Shown: in pieces, positions 51,155 through 59,953 of the stretch
Position numbering within the stretch: the stretch's first letter is position 1
Layout: each line of letters opens with the position of its first letter
Assembly: GCA_040830725.1 (NCBI GenBank)
Contig: JBFOMG010000013.1
Coordinates: forward strand, 160,198 to 224,197
Source of the DNA: JAWKWH01 sp040830725
GTDB lineage: Bacteria; Pseudomonadota; Alphaproteobacteria; Rhizobiales; Rhizobiaceae
Reading direction: 5' to 3'
DNA length: 64,000 nt
Notes under the pieces: generated by a model
Seen by the model: only the letters and a program-made list of their open reading frames with translations
Told to the model about the DNA's origin: nothing
Database searches by the model: none
Program-made: the position numbers and the translations under genes

Positions 51155-51811
51155 ATGACTGACGACGCCAATTCCCGTTCGCTGCCGAAAATCGCCCTTT
51201 GGGCGGTTTTGGCCGGGCTCGCCGCCGGTGCGGTTGCCGTATACGTGAGCAACCGGCCGTCTGGCAACACGGGTACTGAGCTAGCCGAAGCCTGCGATGC
51301 CAAGACCGAACGCGCGAATTTGGTTGCGGACGCCGCTAGCGGTGATGTGGCGGCCATGGTGGCTTCGACGCCTCAATCGTTGGCACATCTTTCGTTCAAC
51401 GGTCCCGACGGCAATCCGATGACGTTGGCCGGCCTCTCCGGCAAGACATTGTTGGTAAATCTCTGGGCAACATGGTGTGCACCATGCCGGGCGGAAATGC
51501 CTGCCTTCGACAAGTTGCAGTCAGAGCTTGGAGGCGACCGTTTTGAGGTCGTTGCCATCAACGTCGAAAAAGGCTCGGACGATAAACCGAAAAAGTTTCT
51601 CGCCGACATCGGTATCGAGCACCTCGCCTTCTACCGCGATGACACGTTAGGCGTTTTCAATGATCTTAAAAAACGGTCATTGGCGCTTGGTTTGCCGGTG
51701 ACCTTGCTGGTCGATGACGAAGGGTGCCTGCTTGCAAACATGAATGGCCCGGCCGAATGGGCTGGCGACGATGCCAAACGGCTGGTCAGCGCAGCTCTTG
51801 AGCGCAACTAA
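51155..51811 (+). CDS. TlpA-like thioredoxin-family protein
   Basis: This 218-residue membrane-anchored periplasmic thiol-disulfide protein has an N-terminal helix (IALWAVLAGLAAGAVAVYVSN) and a thioredoxin fold with WATWCAPCRAEMPAF; the two active-site Cys residues are separated by Ala-Pro. TlpA/ResA-type proteins serve cytochrome c or oxidase assembly. An added Cys pair is possible at EACDAK and DEGCLL. The ATG at 51155 follows GAGGAA. It is divergent from argH, a conserved pairing in relatives. Confidence 0.88.
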   Translation: MTDDANSRSLPKIALWAVLAGLAAGAVAVYVSNRPSGNTGTELAEACDAKTERANLVADAASGDVAAMVASTPQSLAHLSFNGPDGNPMTLAGLSGKTLLVNLWATWCAPCRAEMPAFDKLQSELGGDRFEVVAINVEKGSDDKPKKFLADIGIEHLAFYRDDTLGVFNDLKKRSLALGLPVTLLVDDEGCLLANMNGPAEWAGDDAKRLVSAALERN

Positions 51812-51821
51812 GGCCGATAAG

Positions 51822-52406
51822 CTATTTCCAGCCGGGAAGATGGCTGGCTTCGTTGCTGCCGGCGAGATCGACAGCCAGTTGCACCGCGTCGGAGAAGTTG
51901 CCGGTCAACAAGTGGCGATCAACGCGTTCACGATAGAAATCCGCCCACAGGAACTCCGCATAAGGGCGTTTTTCTTTGCGGTATCCGCCATGTTCCCGAA
52001 CAAGACCGGCCAATGTTCTGTATGGGTCATCGGTCAATTCACTGATTTTTGTCGGGAGATCGCTGAACCCAAGCCGGTCACCAGCTTCATTGTAGGGATG
52101 GATCAACCCCGATTTCTCCATCACATGGGCAAATTCCTTTTCGCCAAGATGGCTGCAATCGAGAACCTTTTTAACGTTTGCCGAAGTTTCGCCTCTTTCA
52201 TACAGCGAACGGCAAAAATGATGCCGGTCAATCATCCAGTAGTGTTTGTCCGGCCCGCGAACCGCAGGAACCACTTTTCGTTCGACCAGCTTTTTGAAGC
52301 GCTTTTTGCTCAGTTCTTGAAACCCATCCAGGTTCAGCGAAACGAAATACATTCCGAGCGTCATCTGGGTTGGCTTCAGCTCGGCAATGCGTACGTGCTT
52401 CGGCAT
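51822..52406 (-). CDS. ParB-like protein, ParBc_2 family
   Basis: This 194-residue protein matches the putative ParB-like nuclease family PF08857: RIAELKPTQMTLGM, VVPAVRGPDKHYWMIDRHHF and the C-terminal DDPYRTLAGLVREHGGYRK, PYAEFLWADFYRERV. The motif DRHHF may contribute metal or nucleotide ligands. It has no HTH for DNA binding and no parS link, so it is not a chromosome-partitioning ParB. The start at 52406 follows the hbd stop by 7 bp; the longer frame would overlap hbd. The function is unknown. Confidence 0.78.
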   Translation of the reverse strand: MPKHVRIAELKPTQMTLGMYFVSLNLDGFQELSKKRFKKLVERKVVPAVRGPDKHYWMIDRHHFCRSLYERGETSANVKKVLDCSHLGEKEFAHVMEKSGLIHPYNEAGDRLGFSDLPTKISELTDDPYRTLAGLVREHGGYRKEKRPYAEFLWADFYRERVDRHLLTGNFSDAVQLAVDLAGSNEASHLPGWK

Positions 52407-52413
52407 AACCAGC

Positions 52414-53295
52414 CTACCGCGTCGGAACCGGTTCCTCGCCACGATAATCGTAGAATCCGCGGCCGGTCTTGCGGCCCAACCACCCTGCTTCGACATATTT
52501 CACCAGCAGCGGACAGGGTCGGTATTTTGAATCTGCCAAACCGTCATGCAGCACCTGCATGATCGACAGGCAGGTGTCCAATCCGATGAAATCCGCCAGC
52601 TGCAGCGGCCCCATCGGATGGTTGGCGCCAAGTTTCATCGCGGTGTCGATTGCATCAACCGAACCGACACCCTCGTAAAGCGTGTAGATCGCCTCGTTGA
52701 TCATCGGCAGGAGTATGCGGTTGACGATGAAGGCCGGAAAGTCTTCGGCGACCGTCACGGTCTTGTCGAGACTGCCAACAAATTCCCTGGCTGCCTCGAA
52801 TGTCCCGTCTTCTGTTGCGATGCCACGTACCAGTTCGACCAGCTTCATCACCGGCACCGGATTCATGAAATGAATGCCGATGAAGCGTTCAGGCCGGTCG
52901 GTCTGAGCGGCAAGTCGTGTGATCGAAATCGAGGACGTGTTGGATGCGATGACGGCTTCAGGATTGAGCTTGGCGCAAAGCTGGGTGAATATCTTGCGTT
53001 TTATGGTCTCGTCTTCGGTGGCGGCTTCGATGACCAGATCGCTTCCAGCCAAGGCCTCCATATCGGTTGCAGGCGCAATGCGCGCCATTGCGGCCACTCG
53101 CTCGTCTTCGTCCAGCTTGCCCGAGCCAACCTGGCGCGCCATGTTGCCGTTAATGGTGGCAATGCCCTTTTGAATGGCCTCCTCGGAAATGTCGTGCAGA
53201 AGCACATTATAACCGGATTGCGCTGTGACATGCGCAATCCCGCCACCCATTTGTCCGGCGCCGATAATACCGACTGTCTTGAATTTTCCGCTCAT
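52414..53295 (-). CDS. hbd: 3-hydroxybutyryl-CoA dehydrogenase
   Basis: This 293-residue enzyme oxidises (S)-3-hydroxybutyryl-CoA to acetoacetyl-CoA with NAD(P). The Rossmann motif is VGIIGAGQMGGGIAHVTAQ, the catalytic His lies in RFIGIHFMNPVPVMKLVEL, and the family ending GLGRKTGRGFYDY is seen as LGRKTGRGFYDYRGE. The start at 53295 is the family position; an earlier in-frame ATG was not used. It follows etfA across a strong terminator but in the same direction, so it belongs to the beta-oxidation group rather than to the same transcript. Confidence 0.93.
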   Translation of the reverse strand: MSGKFKTVGIIGAGQMGGGIAHVTAQSGYNVLLHDISEEAIQKGIATINGNMARQVGSGKLDEDERVAAMARIAPATDMEALAGSDLVIEAATEDETIKRKIFTQLCAKLNPEAVIASNTSSISITRLAAQTDRPERFIGIHFMNPVPVMKLVELVRGIATEDGTFEAAREFVGSLDKTVTVAEDFPAFIVNRILLPMINEAIYTLYEGVGSVDAIDTAMKLGANHPMGPLQLADFIGLDTCLSIMQVLHDGLADSKYRPCPLLVKYVEAGWLGRKTGRGFYDYRGEEPVPTR

Positions 53296-53435
53296 GGCCC
53301 TGTTCCACCGCCACAGACAGGGCGGTCTTGTCATCAATTTATGTTGCAGTGCACACTAGATGCTATTCTTTTGATTGAAAAGGTTGCGAAACCGATCCAT
53401 CGAACACATTGCCGCGGAGTCGGGAAATAGGCAAC

Positions 53436-53467
53436 AAAAAGCCGGCGCGGAAAATTCCGCACCAGCT
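53436..53467 (-). terminator. Intrinsic terminator after etfA
   Basis: On the minus strand AGCTGGTGCGGAA and TTCCGCGCCGGCT pair over 13 bp (with two G-T pairs) around a tight loop and are followed by five T residues. It begins 24 bp after the etfA stop, so etfB-etfA transcripts should end here before hbd. Confidence 0.8.
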
Positions 53468-53490
53468 TGTTATTGGAGATTTGCTGTCCG

Positions 53491-54420
53491 TCAGAGGGCT
53501 TTTTCAAACTCCGGCAGGACGTCGAACAAGTCAGCGACCAGACCATAATCGGCCACCTGGAATATCGGCGCTTCCTCATCCTTGTTGATCGCTACAATCA
53601 CCTTGGAATCCTTCATTCCGGCCAGATGCTGAATGGCCCCGGAAATGCCGCAGGCGATGTAGAGTTCCGGCGCCACAACCTTGCCGGTCTGACCGACCTG
53701 CCAGTCATTGGGCGCATAGCCGGCATCGACCGCCGCACGAGAAGCACCAACAGCTGCACCGAGCTTGTCTGCGACCGGCAAAATGACCTCCTCGAATTTC
53801 TCCGAAGAACCGAGCGCCCGTCCGCCCGATATGATGATCTTTGCCGAGGTCAATTCTGGGCGGTCGCTTTCCGACAACTTGTTCTCGATAAAGCTCGAAA
53901 GACCGGGATTGTCGGCAGCCGAGATGGTCTCGACAGAAGCCGATCCGTCCATGCCCGCGGCCTGGAAACCGGCAGTACGAACGGTGATGACCTTCTTGGC
54001 ATCGGTCGCTTGCACGGTCTGGATCGCGTTACCCGCATAGATCGGACGCTGAAATGTATCGGCGCTGTCGACCGCGATGATGTCGGAGATCTGCATGACA
54101 TCGAGCAGGGCGGCTGCGCGCGGCATCACGTTCTTGCCCATCGTTGTGGCGGGAGCAACCAGCGCGTCATACCCGTCTGCTATTGAAAAGATCAGCGCGG
54201 CCATCGGCTCTGCAAGACGTTCTTCCAGCTCCGGAGCGTCGGCCAGCAGCACCTTCGATGCACCGGAAAGCTTCGAAGCCTGATCTGCGACGCCCTTGGC
54301 GCCAGATCCGGCGACCAGCACGTGGACATCGCCGCCGATCTGGCTGGCTGCCGTCATCGCCTTCGCGGTCTGATCGGAAAGGGTTTCGTTATCGTGTTCG
54401 GCAATCAGCAAAATGGCCAT
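53491..54420 (-). CDS. etfA: Electron transfer flavoprotein alpha subunit
   Basis: EtfA, 309 residues, binds FAD and carries electrons from acyl-CoA dehydrogenases to ETF-ubiquinone oxidoreductase. The N-terminal half starts MAILLIAEHDNETLSDQTAK. The C-terminal FAD domain shows IIISGGRALGSSEKF, then PNDWQVGQTGKVVAPELYIA and CGISGAIQHLAGMKDSKVIV, all diagnostic. It follows etfB by 15 bp. It would accept electrons from the dehydrogenase at 2606-3856. Confidence 0.96.
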   Translation of the reverse strand: MAILLIAEHDNETLSDQTAKAMTAASQIGGDVHVLVAGSGAKGVADQASKLSGASKVLLADAPELEERLAEPMAALIFSIADGYDALVAPATTMGKNVMPRAAALLDVMQISDIIAVDSADTFQRPIYAGNAIQTVQATDAKKVITVRTAGFQAAGMDGSASVETISAADNPGLSSFIENKLSESDRPELTSAKIIISGGRALGSSEKFEEVILPVADKLGAAVGASRAAVDAGYAPNDWQVGQTGKVVAPELYIACGISGAIQHLAGMKDSKVIVAINKDEEAPIFQVADYGLVADLFDVLPEFEKAL

Positions 54421-54435
54421 CTAATCATCCCTTCC

Positions 54436-55185
54436 TTACAGCACGCCGGCTTCGTTCTTGAGCTTGTCAACCAGTTCGGCGACAGACTCGACTTTCACTC
54501 CGGCCTTGCGGCCTTCCGGTTCGACGGTCTTCAAAACCTTGAGACGAGGTGCGGTGTCGACGCCGTAATCGCCGGCCGATTTTTCGTCGAGCTGTTTCTT
54601 TTTCGCCTTCATGATGTTGGGAAGCGAAGCATAGCGAGGCTCGTTCAATCGCAGATCAGTGGTCACAATCGCCGGCATCGCAATTTCGATGGTCTGCAAT
54701 CCACCGTCGACTTCACGGGTTACTTTGGCTTTGTCGCCATTTATTTCGATTTCAGAAGCGAAAGTACCCTGGCTCCAGCCTAACAGCGCTGCCAGCATTT
54801 GGCCGGTCTGGTTGGCATCGTCATCGATTGCCTGCTTGCCAAGAATGACAAGACCCGGCTGCTCTTCATCGACGATGCCCTTGAGAATCTTGGCGACCGT
54901 CAGCGGTTCAACCAGATCATCGACCTTGACCAGAATGCCGCGGTCCGCACCCATTGCCAATGCGGTTCGAATGGTTTCCTGTGCCTGCTGAGGGCCGATG
55001 GAAACCGCGATAATTTCGCTGGCTGTGCCCGCTTCTTTCATGCGGATCGCCTCTTCAACGGCGATTTCGTCGAACGGGTTCATGGACATTTTCACATTGG
55101 CCAGTTCGACGCCTGATCCGTCGCTCTTGACGCGGATTTTGACGTTGTAATCAACGACCCGTTTTACCGGAACGAGGACTTTCAT
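54436..55185 (-). CDS. etfB: Electron transfer flavoprotein beta subunit
   Basis: EtfB, 249 residues, forms the ETF heterodimer and binds AMP. It begins MKVLVPVKRVVDYNVKIRVK and has the family signature NPFDEIAVEEAIRMKEAG, with VKVDDLVEPLTVAKILKGIV. The start at 55185 has AAAGGATG upstream. It is followed by etfA. A promoter-like pair with 16-nt spacing lies about 176 bp upstream. Confidence 0.96.
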   Translation of the reverse strand: MKVLVPVKRVVDYNVKIRVKSDGSGVELANVKMSMNPFDEIAVEEAIRMKEAGTASEIIAVSIGPQQAQETIRTALAMGADRGILVKVDDLVEPLTVAKILKGIVDEEQPGLVILGKQAIDDDANQTGQMLAALLGWSQGTFASEIEINGDKAKVTREVDGGLQTIEIAMPAIVTTDLRLNEPRYASLPNIMKAKKKQLDEKSAGDYGVDTAPRLKVLKTVEPEGRKAGVKVESVAELVDKLKNEAGVL

Positions 55186-55360
55186 GCGTTCATCCTTTCT
55201 GAACGTGCAACCGTTGCGGCGCTACCTACTCTCCGACCCCCGGACCAGACTTGCCGAAAGCCGACATCGGATGCCACGAATCGACCAAATTGGGATTGTC
55301 TGGCGCCCTCGCCGGGTAATTGGGCAAACCCGTATCAGGCTCGAATGGAAATCGCGCGGA

Positions 55361-55388
55361 ACCTATTTAAGCAGCGGGTTTGCGTCAA
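55361..55388 (-). promoter_or_regulatory. Putative etfB promoter
   Basis: Minus-strand TTGACG (55388-55383) and ATAGGT (55366-55361) are 16 nt apart, the same spacing as at rpmB and tRNA-Leu. It points at etfB and would leave a leader of about 170 nt. The -10 is a weak match. Confidence 0.4.
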
Positions 55389-55429
55389 CCTGATTTTGCG
55401 TGGGCAAATTGTCCCGCCAGCCAAATGTT

Positions 55430-56197
55430 CTATTGGCGGCCCCAGCGCATCTGCGATTGTTTTCGCGTCGGCTCATCAGAAGGCTCGGTTGTGGTTTCCA
55501 CCGCATCCGGAGTGACGATCTGCCGGTCAAACAGGGGAACCCCTCTCCGGCGCATGAAGCAGACCAGCACGGCTCCGGCGACAATACCGCCGACATGTGC
55601 TGGCCACGAAACGGCTTCGCCATCGGATGCAAGGAACATGACAACCTGGAAGCCAACCCAGAACAACAAGGGTATGAATGCCGGCAGCCGCAGCGGCAGC
55701 CGCATGAGAACCAGCACCCATACTTTGACGCGTGGGTGCAAGATCAGATAGGCCGCGACAATACCGGCCACCGCTCCAGAAGCGCCGATCAGCGGAACAT
55801 TGGAGCCCGGGAGCAAAAAGCCATGCAGCCACGCTCCCGCGGCGGCACACAGCAAATAGAACAACAGAAACTTCAGATGGCCCAGCGCATCTTCCACATT
55901 GTCGCCAAACACCCACAAAAACAGCATATTGCCGCCTAGGTGCCAGATGTCAGCGTGAAGAAACGCATAAGTGACATATGTCGCCAACTCCGGGACGTAA
56001 ACGAATGGCGGTGTTGGCTGGCCATCGCTGAGCACCACTGGCGTAAGGCCAAGCCCGTAAGCGTTTTGCTGCAGAAAGGATTGTCCGCCCAAACCGGTTG
56101 CCAGGAACACAACAATGTTGATGGCAATCAATCCAAGCGTCACATACTGACGATTTATATGCTCAAGACTGTTGGCGTCATGAAGCGGTATAAACAT
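55430..56197 (-). CDS. Rhomboid-family intramembrane serine protease
   Basis: This 255-residue rhomboid has about seven hydrophobic segments. The catalytic Ser is in PLIGASGAVAGIVAAY and the catalytic His in WPAHVGGIVAGAVLVCF; the L1-loop WxxR-like sequence is replaced by AFLHADIWHLGGNMLFLWVF, with the HxxxN oxyanion residues. The start at 56197 was chosen because the longer frame overlaps the adenosyltransferase gene. It probably cleaves single-pass membrane proteins; the target is unknown. It is downstream of the PduO gene. Confidence 0.9.
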   Translation of the reverse strand: MFIPLHDANSLEHINRQYVTLGLIAINIVVFLATGLGGQSFLQQNAYGLGLTPVVLSDGQPTPPFVYVPELATYVTYAFLHADIWHLGGNMLFLWVFGDNVEDALGHLKFLLFYLLCAAAGAWLHGFLLPGSNVPLIGASGAVAGIVAAYLILHPRVKVWVLVLMRLPLRLPAFIPLLFWVGFQVVMFLASDGEAVSWPAHVGGIVAGAVLVCFMRRRGVPLFDRQIVTPDAVETTTEPSDEPTRKQSQMRWGRQ

Positions 56198-56249
56198 TTC
56201 TTGTCTGTCCCCGACCGCCCCGGCCACTAGACATAGTACCCGATTCGCC

Positions 56250-56831
56250 TCAGCGGTTCTCCCCCGGAACCCATAGCACGTCGGCCTTGCCATTGTCATT
56301 GAGGCAGCGCGCGGATACGAACAGGAAATCTGACACGCGATTCATGTACTTAACGGCCGCTTCATTCACTTGTTCGTCTGCCCTGTCGGCCAGTTCAACA
56401 ATTTGCCGCTCAGCGCGCCGGGCAACGGTTCTTGCCAGGTGAAGCGCAGCAGATCCCGGCGAACCGCCGGGCAGAACAAAGCTACGCAGGGGTTCGAGCC
56501 TCTTGTTGAGCGCATCAATATCGCTTTCCAGCCTTTCAACTTGCGTTTCAATGACCCGAAGCGGCTCAAATGCCGGTTTTCCGTCACTCTCCGGCGTCGC
56601 CAGGTCGGCGCCAAGGTCAAACAGGTCGTTTTGAATCCGCGCCAACATCGCGTCAACCTCGGCATCCGCAATCGCGGTGTGGATACGCGCCAGCCCAATG
56701 CAGGCGTTCGCCTCATCAACCGTGCCGTAGGCGGAAACACGGGCATCGTATTTGGCGCGGCGTTCTCCAGTACCCAGCGCTGTCGTGCCGTCGTCACCAG
56801 TCTTTGTGTAAATCTTGTTCAAGACGACCAT
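56250..56831 (-). CDS. Cob(I)yrinic acid a,c-diamide adenosyltransferase, PduO type
   Basis: This 193-residue enzyme adenosylates cob(I)alamin to make adenosylcobalamin. It begins KIYTKTGDDGTTALGTGERR and continues VDEANACIGLAR, which bind ATP and the trimer interface. The C terminus has MNRVSDFLFVSARCLND. CobS and CobT of the same pathway are at 18215-21112. The HIG1-like gene ends 4 bp upstream and the rhomboid gene lies 52 bp downstream, in a common order. Confidence 0.92.
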   Translation of the reverse strand: MVVLNKIYTKTGDDGTTALGTGERRAKYDARVSAYGTVDEANACIGLARIHTAIADAEVDAMLARIQNDLFDLGADLATPESDGKPAFEPLRVIETQVERLESDIDALNKRLEPLRSFVLPGGSPGSAALHLARTVARRAERQIVELADRADEQVNEAAVKYMNRVSDFLFVSARCLNDNGKADVLWVPGENR

Positions 56832-56835
56832 CGCA

Positions 56836-57030
56836 TCAGCCTCCCCGCATGAGGTAAACAGTCAGTAATATCAGAACGATAGCAACAAATTGCAGGATGA
56901 CGCGCGCCTGCATCAATTTGTTGGATGTGTTGCCGGAGCCTCCCTTCATCATGTTGATGAGTCCGCGCAACAGCACAAAGACGACTGCGGCCATGACAAG
57001 GGCGGCCAACACCATGAACACATATGACAT
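56836..57030 (-). CDS. HIG1-like twin-transmembrane small protein
   Basis: This 64-residue inner-membrane protein consists of two hydrophobic helices (VFMVLAALVMAAVVFVLLRG and ILQFVAIVLILLTVYLMRG) joined by a short polar loop with basic residues (NMMKGGSGNTSNKLMQARV). This is the HIG1 layout, known in eukaryotes as respiratory supercomplex factors. A role with oxidase is possible in bacteria but untested. The ATG at 57030 lies next to a TTG in the same frame. It precedes the PduO gene by 4 bp. Confidence 0.75.
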   Translation of the reverse strand: MSYVFMVLAALVMAAVVFVLLRGLINMMKGGSGNTSNKLMQARVILQFVAIVLILLTVYLMRGG

Positions 57031-57073
57031 CAAGAATCCTGTCTCGGGTAAGCGACGGCTTTGCCACCAATAT

Positions 57074-57110
57074 CTAGAGCGTATCCGGCCCGAATGGTAT
57101 CGTTTGAACG
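57074..57110 (+). repeat. Solo 37-nt repeat related to the element ends
   Basis: CTAGAGCGTATC...TATCGTTTGAACG matches the inner end of the element at 5850-5886 (minus strand) over 37 ungapped nt; the last 12 bases are identical. It lies in the 158-bp gap upstream of the HIG1-like gene. The rest of the gap shows nothing clear. Confidence 0.65.
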
Positions 57111-57188
57111 CAGGTTATTTTTACTCCCACCTCTTCCTCCGTGCCCGAAACCTGAACATCTACGCTCCCCGGGTCACGCCATAGCCGG

Positions 57189-58022
57189 TCAATCGCGCAT
57201 GGCAACGATTCGATAAAGCAGGCCGGGCGGAAGCAACCGTTTCAAAAGTGCACCGATTTTTGCCGGAACTGTCACGAGATAGTGCGGTTTCGGACGGTTA
57301 GAGGTCAGCGCATGATGAAGCACCTTGTAGACGTCTTCAGGCTCGCCCCTGAGCCGAGACTTTGTCCCGCCCTGGGTCAGGCGTTTGAGCTGAATTTGGT
57401 AGGCATCGTGGTGAACCGAGGCTTCAAGGGCGATGTATTTGTGAATCCACGGCAGGCCGTTGGTCGCGATTTTCGACCGCACCGGACCCGGCTCGATCAT
57501 CGAAACATGGATCCCCGAGCCCGAAAGTTCTGCCCGCAAGCACAGCATCAACCCTTCAAGAGCAAATTTGGACGATGCATAAGCGCCGCGATAGGCATGG
57601 GGAACCAGACCGAGAATAGAGGAACAGTGTACGATTCGACCGTGGCCCTGCTTGCGCATTACCGGTACAATCCGCCTGGTCAGGTCATGCCAGCCAAACA
57701 GATTGGCCTCAAATTGGGCCCGCAGCGCTTCAACCGGCAGGTCTTCCACAGCGCCCGCCTGAGCATAGGCGCCGTTATTGTACAACGCATCAAGCGTTCC
57801 CCCGGTAGCGTCCAACACGGTTGTAACGAGGGTCTCGATCGAATCCGGTTCGGTGTAGTCCAGGTAGTAGGCCTCAATCCCTTCAGCCTGAAGTGCGGCA
57901 ATGTCATCCTGTTTTCGCGCTGTGGCGAAAACGCGCCAGCCATCGCGTTTCAGCGCGCGAGCGCAGTAAGCACCAATGCCGGAAGACGCGCCAGTAACGA
58001 TGATGTTGCGGTTGTTGCTCAT
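57189..58022 (-). CDS. SDR-family oxidoreductase
   Basis: This 277-residue classical SDR starts NNRNIIVTGASSGIGAYCAR with the TGASSGIG loop, has YNNGAYAQAG, catalytic Ser in VHCSSILGLVPH and YASSKFALEG with the Tyr/Lys pair. The C-terminal 60 residues are longer than usual and amphipathic (PAKIGALLKRLLPPGLLYRI), suggesting a membrane-associated hydroxysteroid-dehydrogenase-like type. The start at 58022 was chosen because the upstream frame runs into the divergent gene. The substrate is unknown. Confidence 0.85.
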   Translation of the reverse strand: MSNNRNIIVTGASSGIGAYCARALKRDGWRVFATARKQDDIAALQAEGIEAYYLDYTEPDSIETLVTTVLDATGGTLDALYNNGAYAQAGAVEDLPVEALRAQFEANLFGWHDLTRRIVPVMRKQGHGRIVHCSSILGLVPHAYRGAYASSKFALEGLMLCLRAELSGSGIHVSMIEPGPVRSKIATNGLPWIHKYIALEASVHHDAYQIQLKRLTQGGTKSRLRGEPEDVYKVLHHALTSNRPKPHYLVTVPAKIGALLKRLLPPGLLYRIVAMRD

Positions 58023-58107
58023 GTGGCAGGGCTCTCGCAAACTTGCCAACTGGATGCAATCCTTTTCATATGGGTTTTGGCCCAATGCAAAAGGGGAAAC
58101 CGGCCGA

Positions 58108-58962
58108 ATGCTCCGCACGATCGTTGCCATCAAACGCGTTGTTTATGACGCATTCGGGCATTTCAACGATGATGACGGTTGGGCGATGGCGAGCCATCTT
58201 GCCATCAGCTCGCTCATGGCGCTGTTCCCATTCCTGATATTTGTGACCACTCTAGCCGGGTTTATTGGCGCTGATTCGCTTTCGGGTGCTGTGGTCGACC
58301 TTATTTTTGAGACCTGGCCCGACCAGATAGCCGCGCCGATTGCTCTGGAAGTGCACAACGTCCTGACCGTGCCCCGGACCGGGTTCCTGGCAGTCAGTTT
58401 GATCGCGACGGCTTTCTTCGCGTCAAATGGGGTGGAAGCGCTTCGCACCTCGTTAAATCGCGCTTACCGGGTCGGTGAACCGCGGAGCTTGTGGTTCCGG
58501 CGAATTCAAAGCTTGGTTTTTGTCCTGATTGCCACGGCAACGTTTCTGGCGGTGAGCTATCTGTTGGTGTGGGTACCGCTGATAGGCGACTTCGCCGACA
58601 AGCATCTGCCGTGGCTTGTTCCTTATGTTGCGGGCGGCGCGGTATGGCGTGTTACTGTTGCCTCTTTCCTGATCATCGTGGCCCTCATTGTCGTCCATTT
58701 TTGGTTGCCGGCGGGCAAAAGACGGTTTCGCCATGTCATTCCGGGTATCTGCATCACGCTCTTTGCCTGGATGGTTGGTTCCTATTTGTTTGCGCTTTAT
58801 TTGGAGAGTTTCTCGACTTATGCCACCACCTATGCCGGACTGGCTTCCATGATGATTGCGGTGGTGTTCCTCTACATTCTTTCTGCGATTTTTATTCTGG
58901 GTGGGGAGTTCAATGCAGCCATCAGACGTTACCGCGACGCGCGCGCAAAAACCCGGGGCTGA
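58108..58962 (+). CDS. YihY/BrkB-family membrane protein
   Basis: This 284-residue polytopic protein belongs to the YihY/virulence factor BrkB family (PF03631) with six transmembrane helices. The characteristic opening is GWAMASHLAISSLMALFPFL, then FASNGVEALRTSLNRAYRVG, with RFRHVIPGICITLFAWMVGS and STYATTYAGLASMMIAVVFL. It is not an RNase BN. The ATG at 58108 is preceded by AGGGGAAAC; an upstream Met at 58054 is possible. Its 3' end overlaps the convergent DMT gene by 34 bp. Confidence 0.88.
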   Translation: MLRTIVAIKRVVYDAFGHFNDDDGWAMASHLAISSLMALFPFLIFVTTLAGFIGADSLSGAVVDLIFETWPDQIAAPIALEVHNVLTVPRTGFLAVSLIATAFFASNGVEALRTSLNRAYRVGEPRSLWFRRIQSLVFVLIATATFLAVSYLLVWVPLIGDFADKHLPWLVPYVAGGAVWRVTVASFLIIVALIVVHFWLPAGKRRFRHVIPGICITLFAWMVGSYLFALYLESFSTYATTYAGLASMMIAVVFLYILSAIFILGGEFNAAIRRYRDARAKTRG

Positions 58963-59846
58963 ACAAGGGCTAGCGCAACACCCAGTCCGGCAATCACCAT
59001 TCCGCAAATCTGGATCAGGCTGAGGGTCTCGCCGAACAGGAACCAGGCCTGCACGGCGGTGGTAGCGGGAACCAGATAGAACAGGGAGGAGACCCGCGAT
59101 GCCTGACCTTCGCGGATCAGATACATAAGTAACAGGATCGCGCCAACCGACATGACGAGGACCAGCCAGGCAAATGCGAAGGCCAATTCTCCCGAAAAGA
59201 CGAAAACCTGATCCTCCACCAACATTCCCAGTATTGCTGTGAAGAGAGTTGCACCCAGATACTGAAGACACGTGCCGGTAAGCAGGTCGTCCTGGCGGAC
59301 AAACCGCTTCTGCCACAACGTGCCGGCGCTCAACCCGATAACCGCAATCAGCGATGCCGCAAAAGTCGCCCAGTTGACCCCTTCGACAAAGGAGCCGAGA
59401 TCCGGTGCAAGCACCAGGATCACGCCGGTGAATCCGACAACCAGTCCGATCCAATGTCGCAGTGAGACCTGTTCGCCCAGAACCGGTCCGGCAGCAAGTG
59501 CCGTCAACAAAGGGTGAAGGCCGACCAGCAACGCGGCCAGACCGGCGGGCATCCCCTGATCGATGGACCAAAACACGCCGCCCAGATACACACCATGAAG
59601 AAATACACCGGCGATTGCCGAGTGACCCACAGCCCTTAAGCTCCAATCGGCAAAGCCACGAAAGAACGGAACGAAAAGTCCCAAGAGCACCATCGCCAAA
59701 AAAAAGCGAAGCGCCAGAAAGGAAAAGGGTTCCGCCCAGGGCATGGCGTAGCGAGCGCCGATAAAGCCGGAAGCCCACAGAAAAACGAACAAAGCGGGCG
59801 CACAGAAAAGCAATTTCAACGTTCCGCAGCTCCGGGATTGACTCAA
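58929..59846 (-). CDS. DMT-superfamily (EamA) transporter
   Basis: This 305-residue protein with ten predicted transmembrane helices in two EamA repeats begins LFVFLWASGFIGARYAMPW, a family hallmark, and contains GVFWSIDQGMPAGLAALLVG and LASVFAIVPATTAVQAWFLF-like sequence in the second repeat. The start is uncertain: TTG at 59846 or TTG at 59819, since no ATG precedes the first helix. It overlaps the BrkB gene by 34 bp tail to tail. The substrate is unknown. Confidence 0.82.
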   Translation of the reverse strand: MSQSRSCGTLKLLFCAPALFVFLWASGFIGARYAMPWAEPFSFLALRFFLAMVLLGLFVPFFRGFADWSLRAVGHSAIAGVFLHGVYLGGVFWSIDQGMPAGLAALLVGLHPLLTALAAGPVLGEQVSLRHWIGLVVGFTGVILVLAPDLGSFVEGVNWATFAASLIAVIGLSAGTLWQKRFVRQDDLLTGTCLQYLGATLFTAILGMLVEDQVFVFSGELAFAFAWLVLVMSVGAILLLMYLIREGQASRVSSLFYLVPATTAVQAWFLFGETLSLIQICGMVIAGLGVALALVQPRVFARASR

Positions 59847-59953
59847 ATAGATTAGGTTTTGCTAACCGAATTTAAACCTGAACAAATTATTGTTTCCTGA
59901 GCGCGGCACAAGTGCGCGCTGTCGTTGCTCAACAGGTAACGGAAGGTCGGGGC

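Noticed and set aside
52546..53430. 294-codon plus-strand frame
   Set aside because: It is the antisense of hbd, which has clear motifs.
58108..58962. Ribonuclease BN
   Set aside because: The YihY/BrkB family was once called RNase BN by mistake; this protein is a polytopic membrane protein without nuclease motifs.
58453..59778. 441-codon minus-strand frame
   Set aside because: It overlaps the DMT transporter in another frame and the BrkB gene in antisense, and its translation is Arg/Ser/Cys-rich without any domain.
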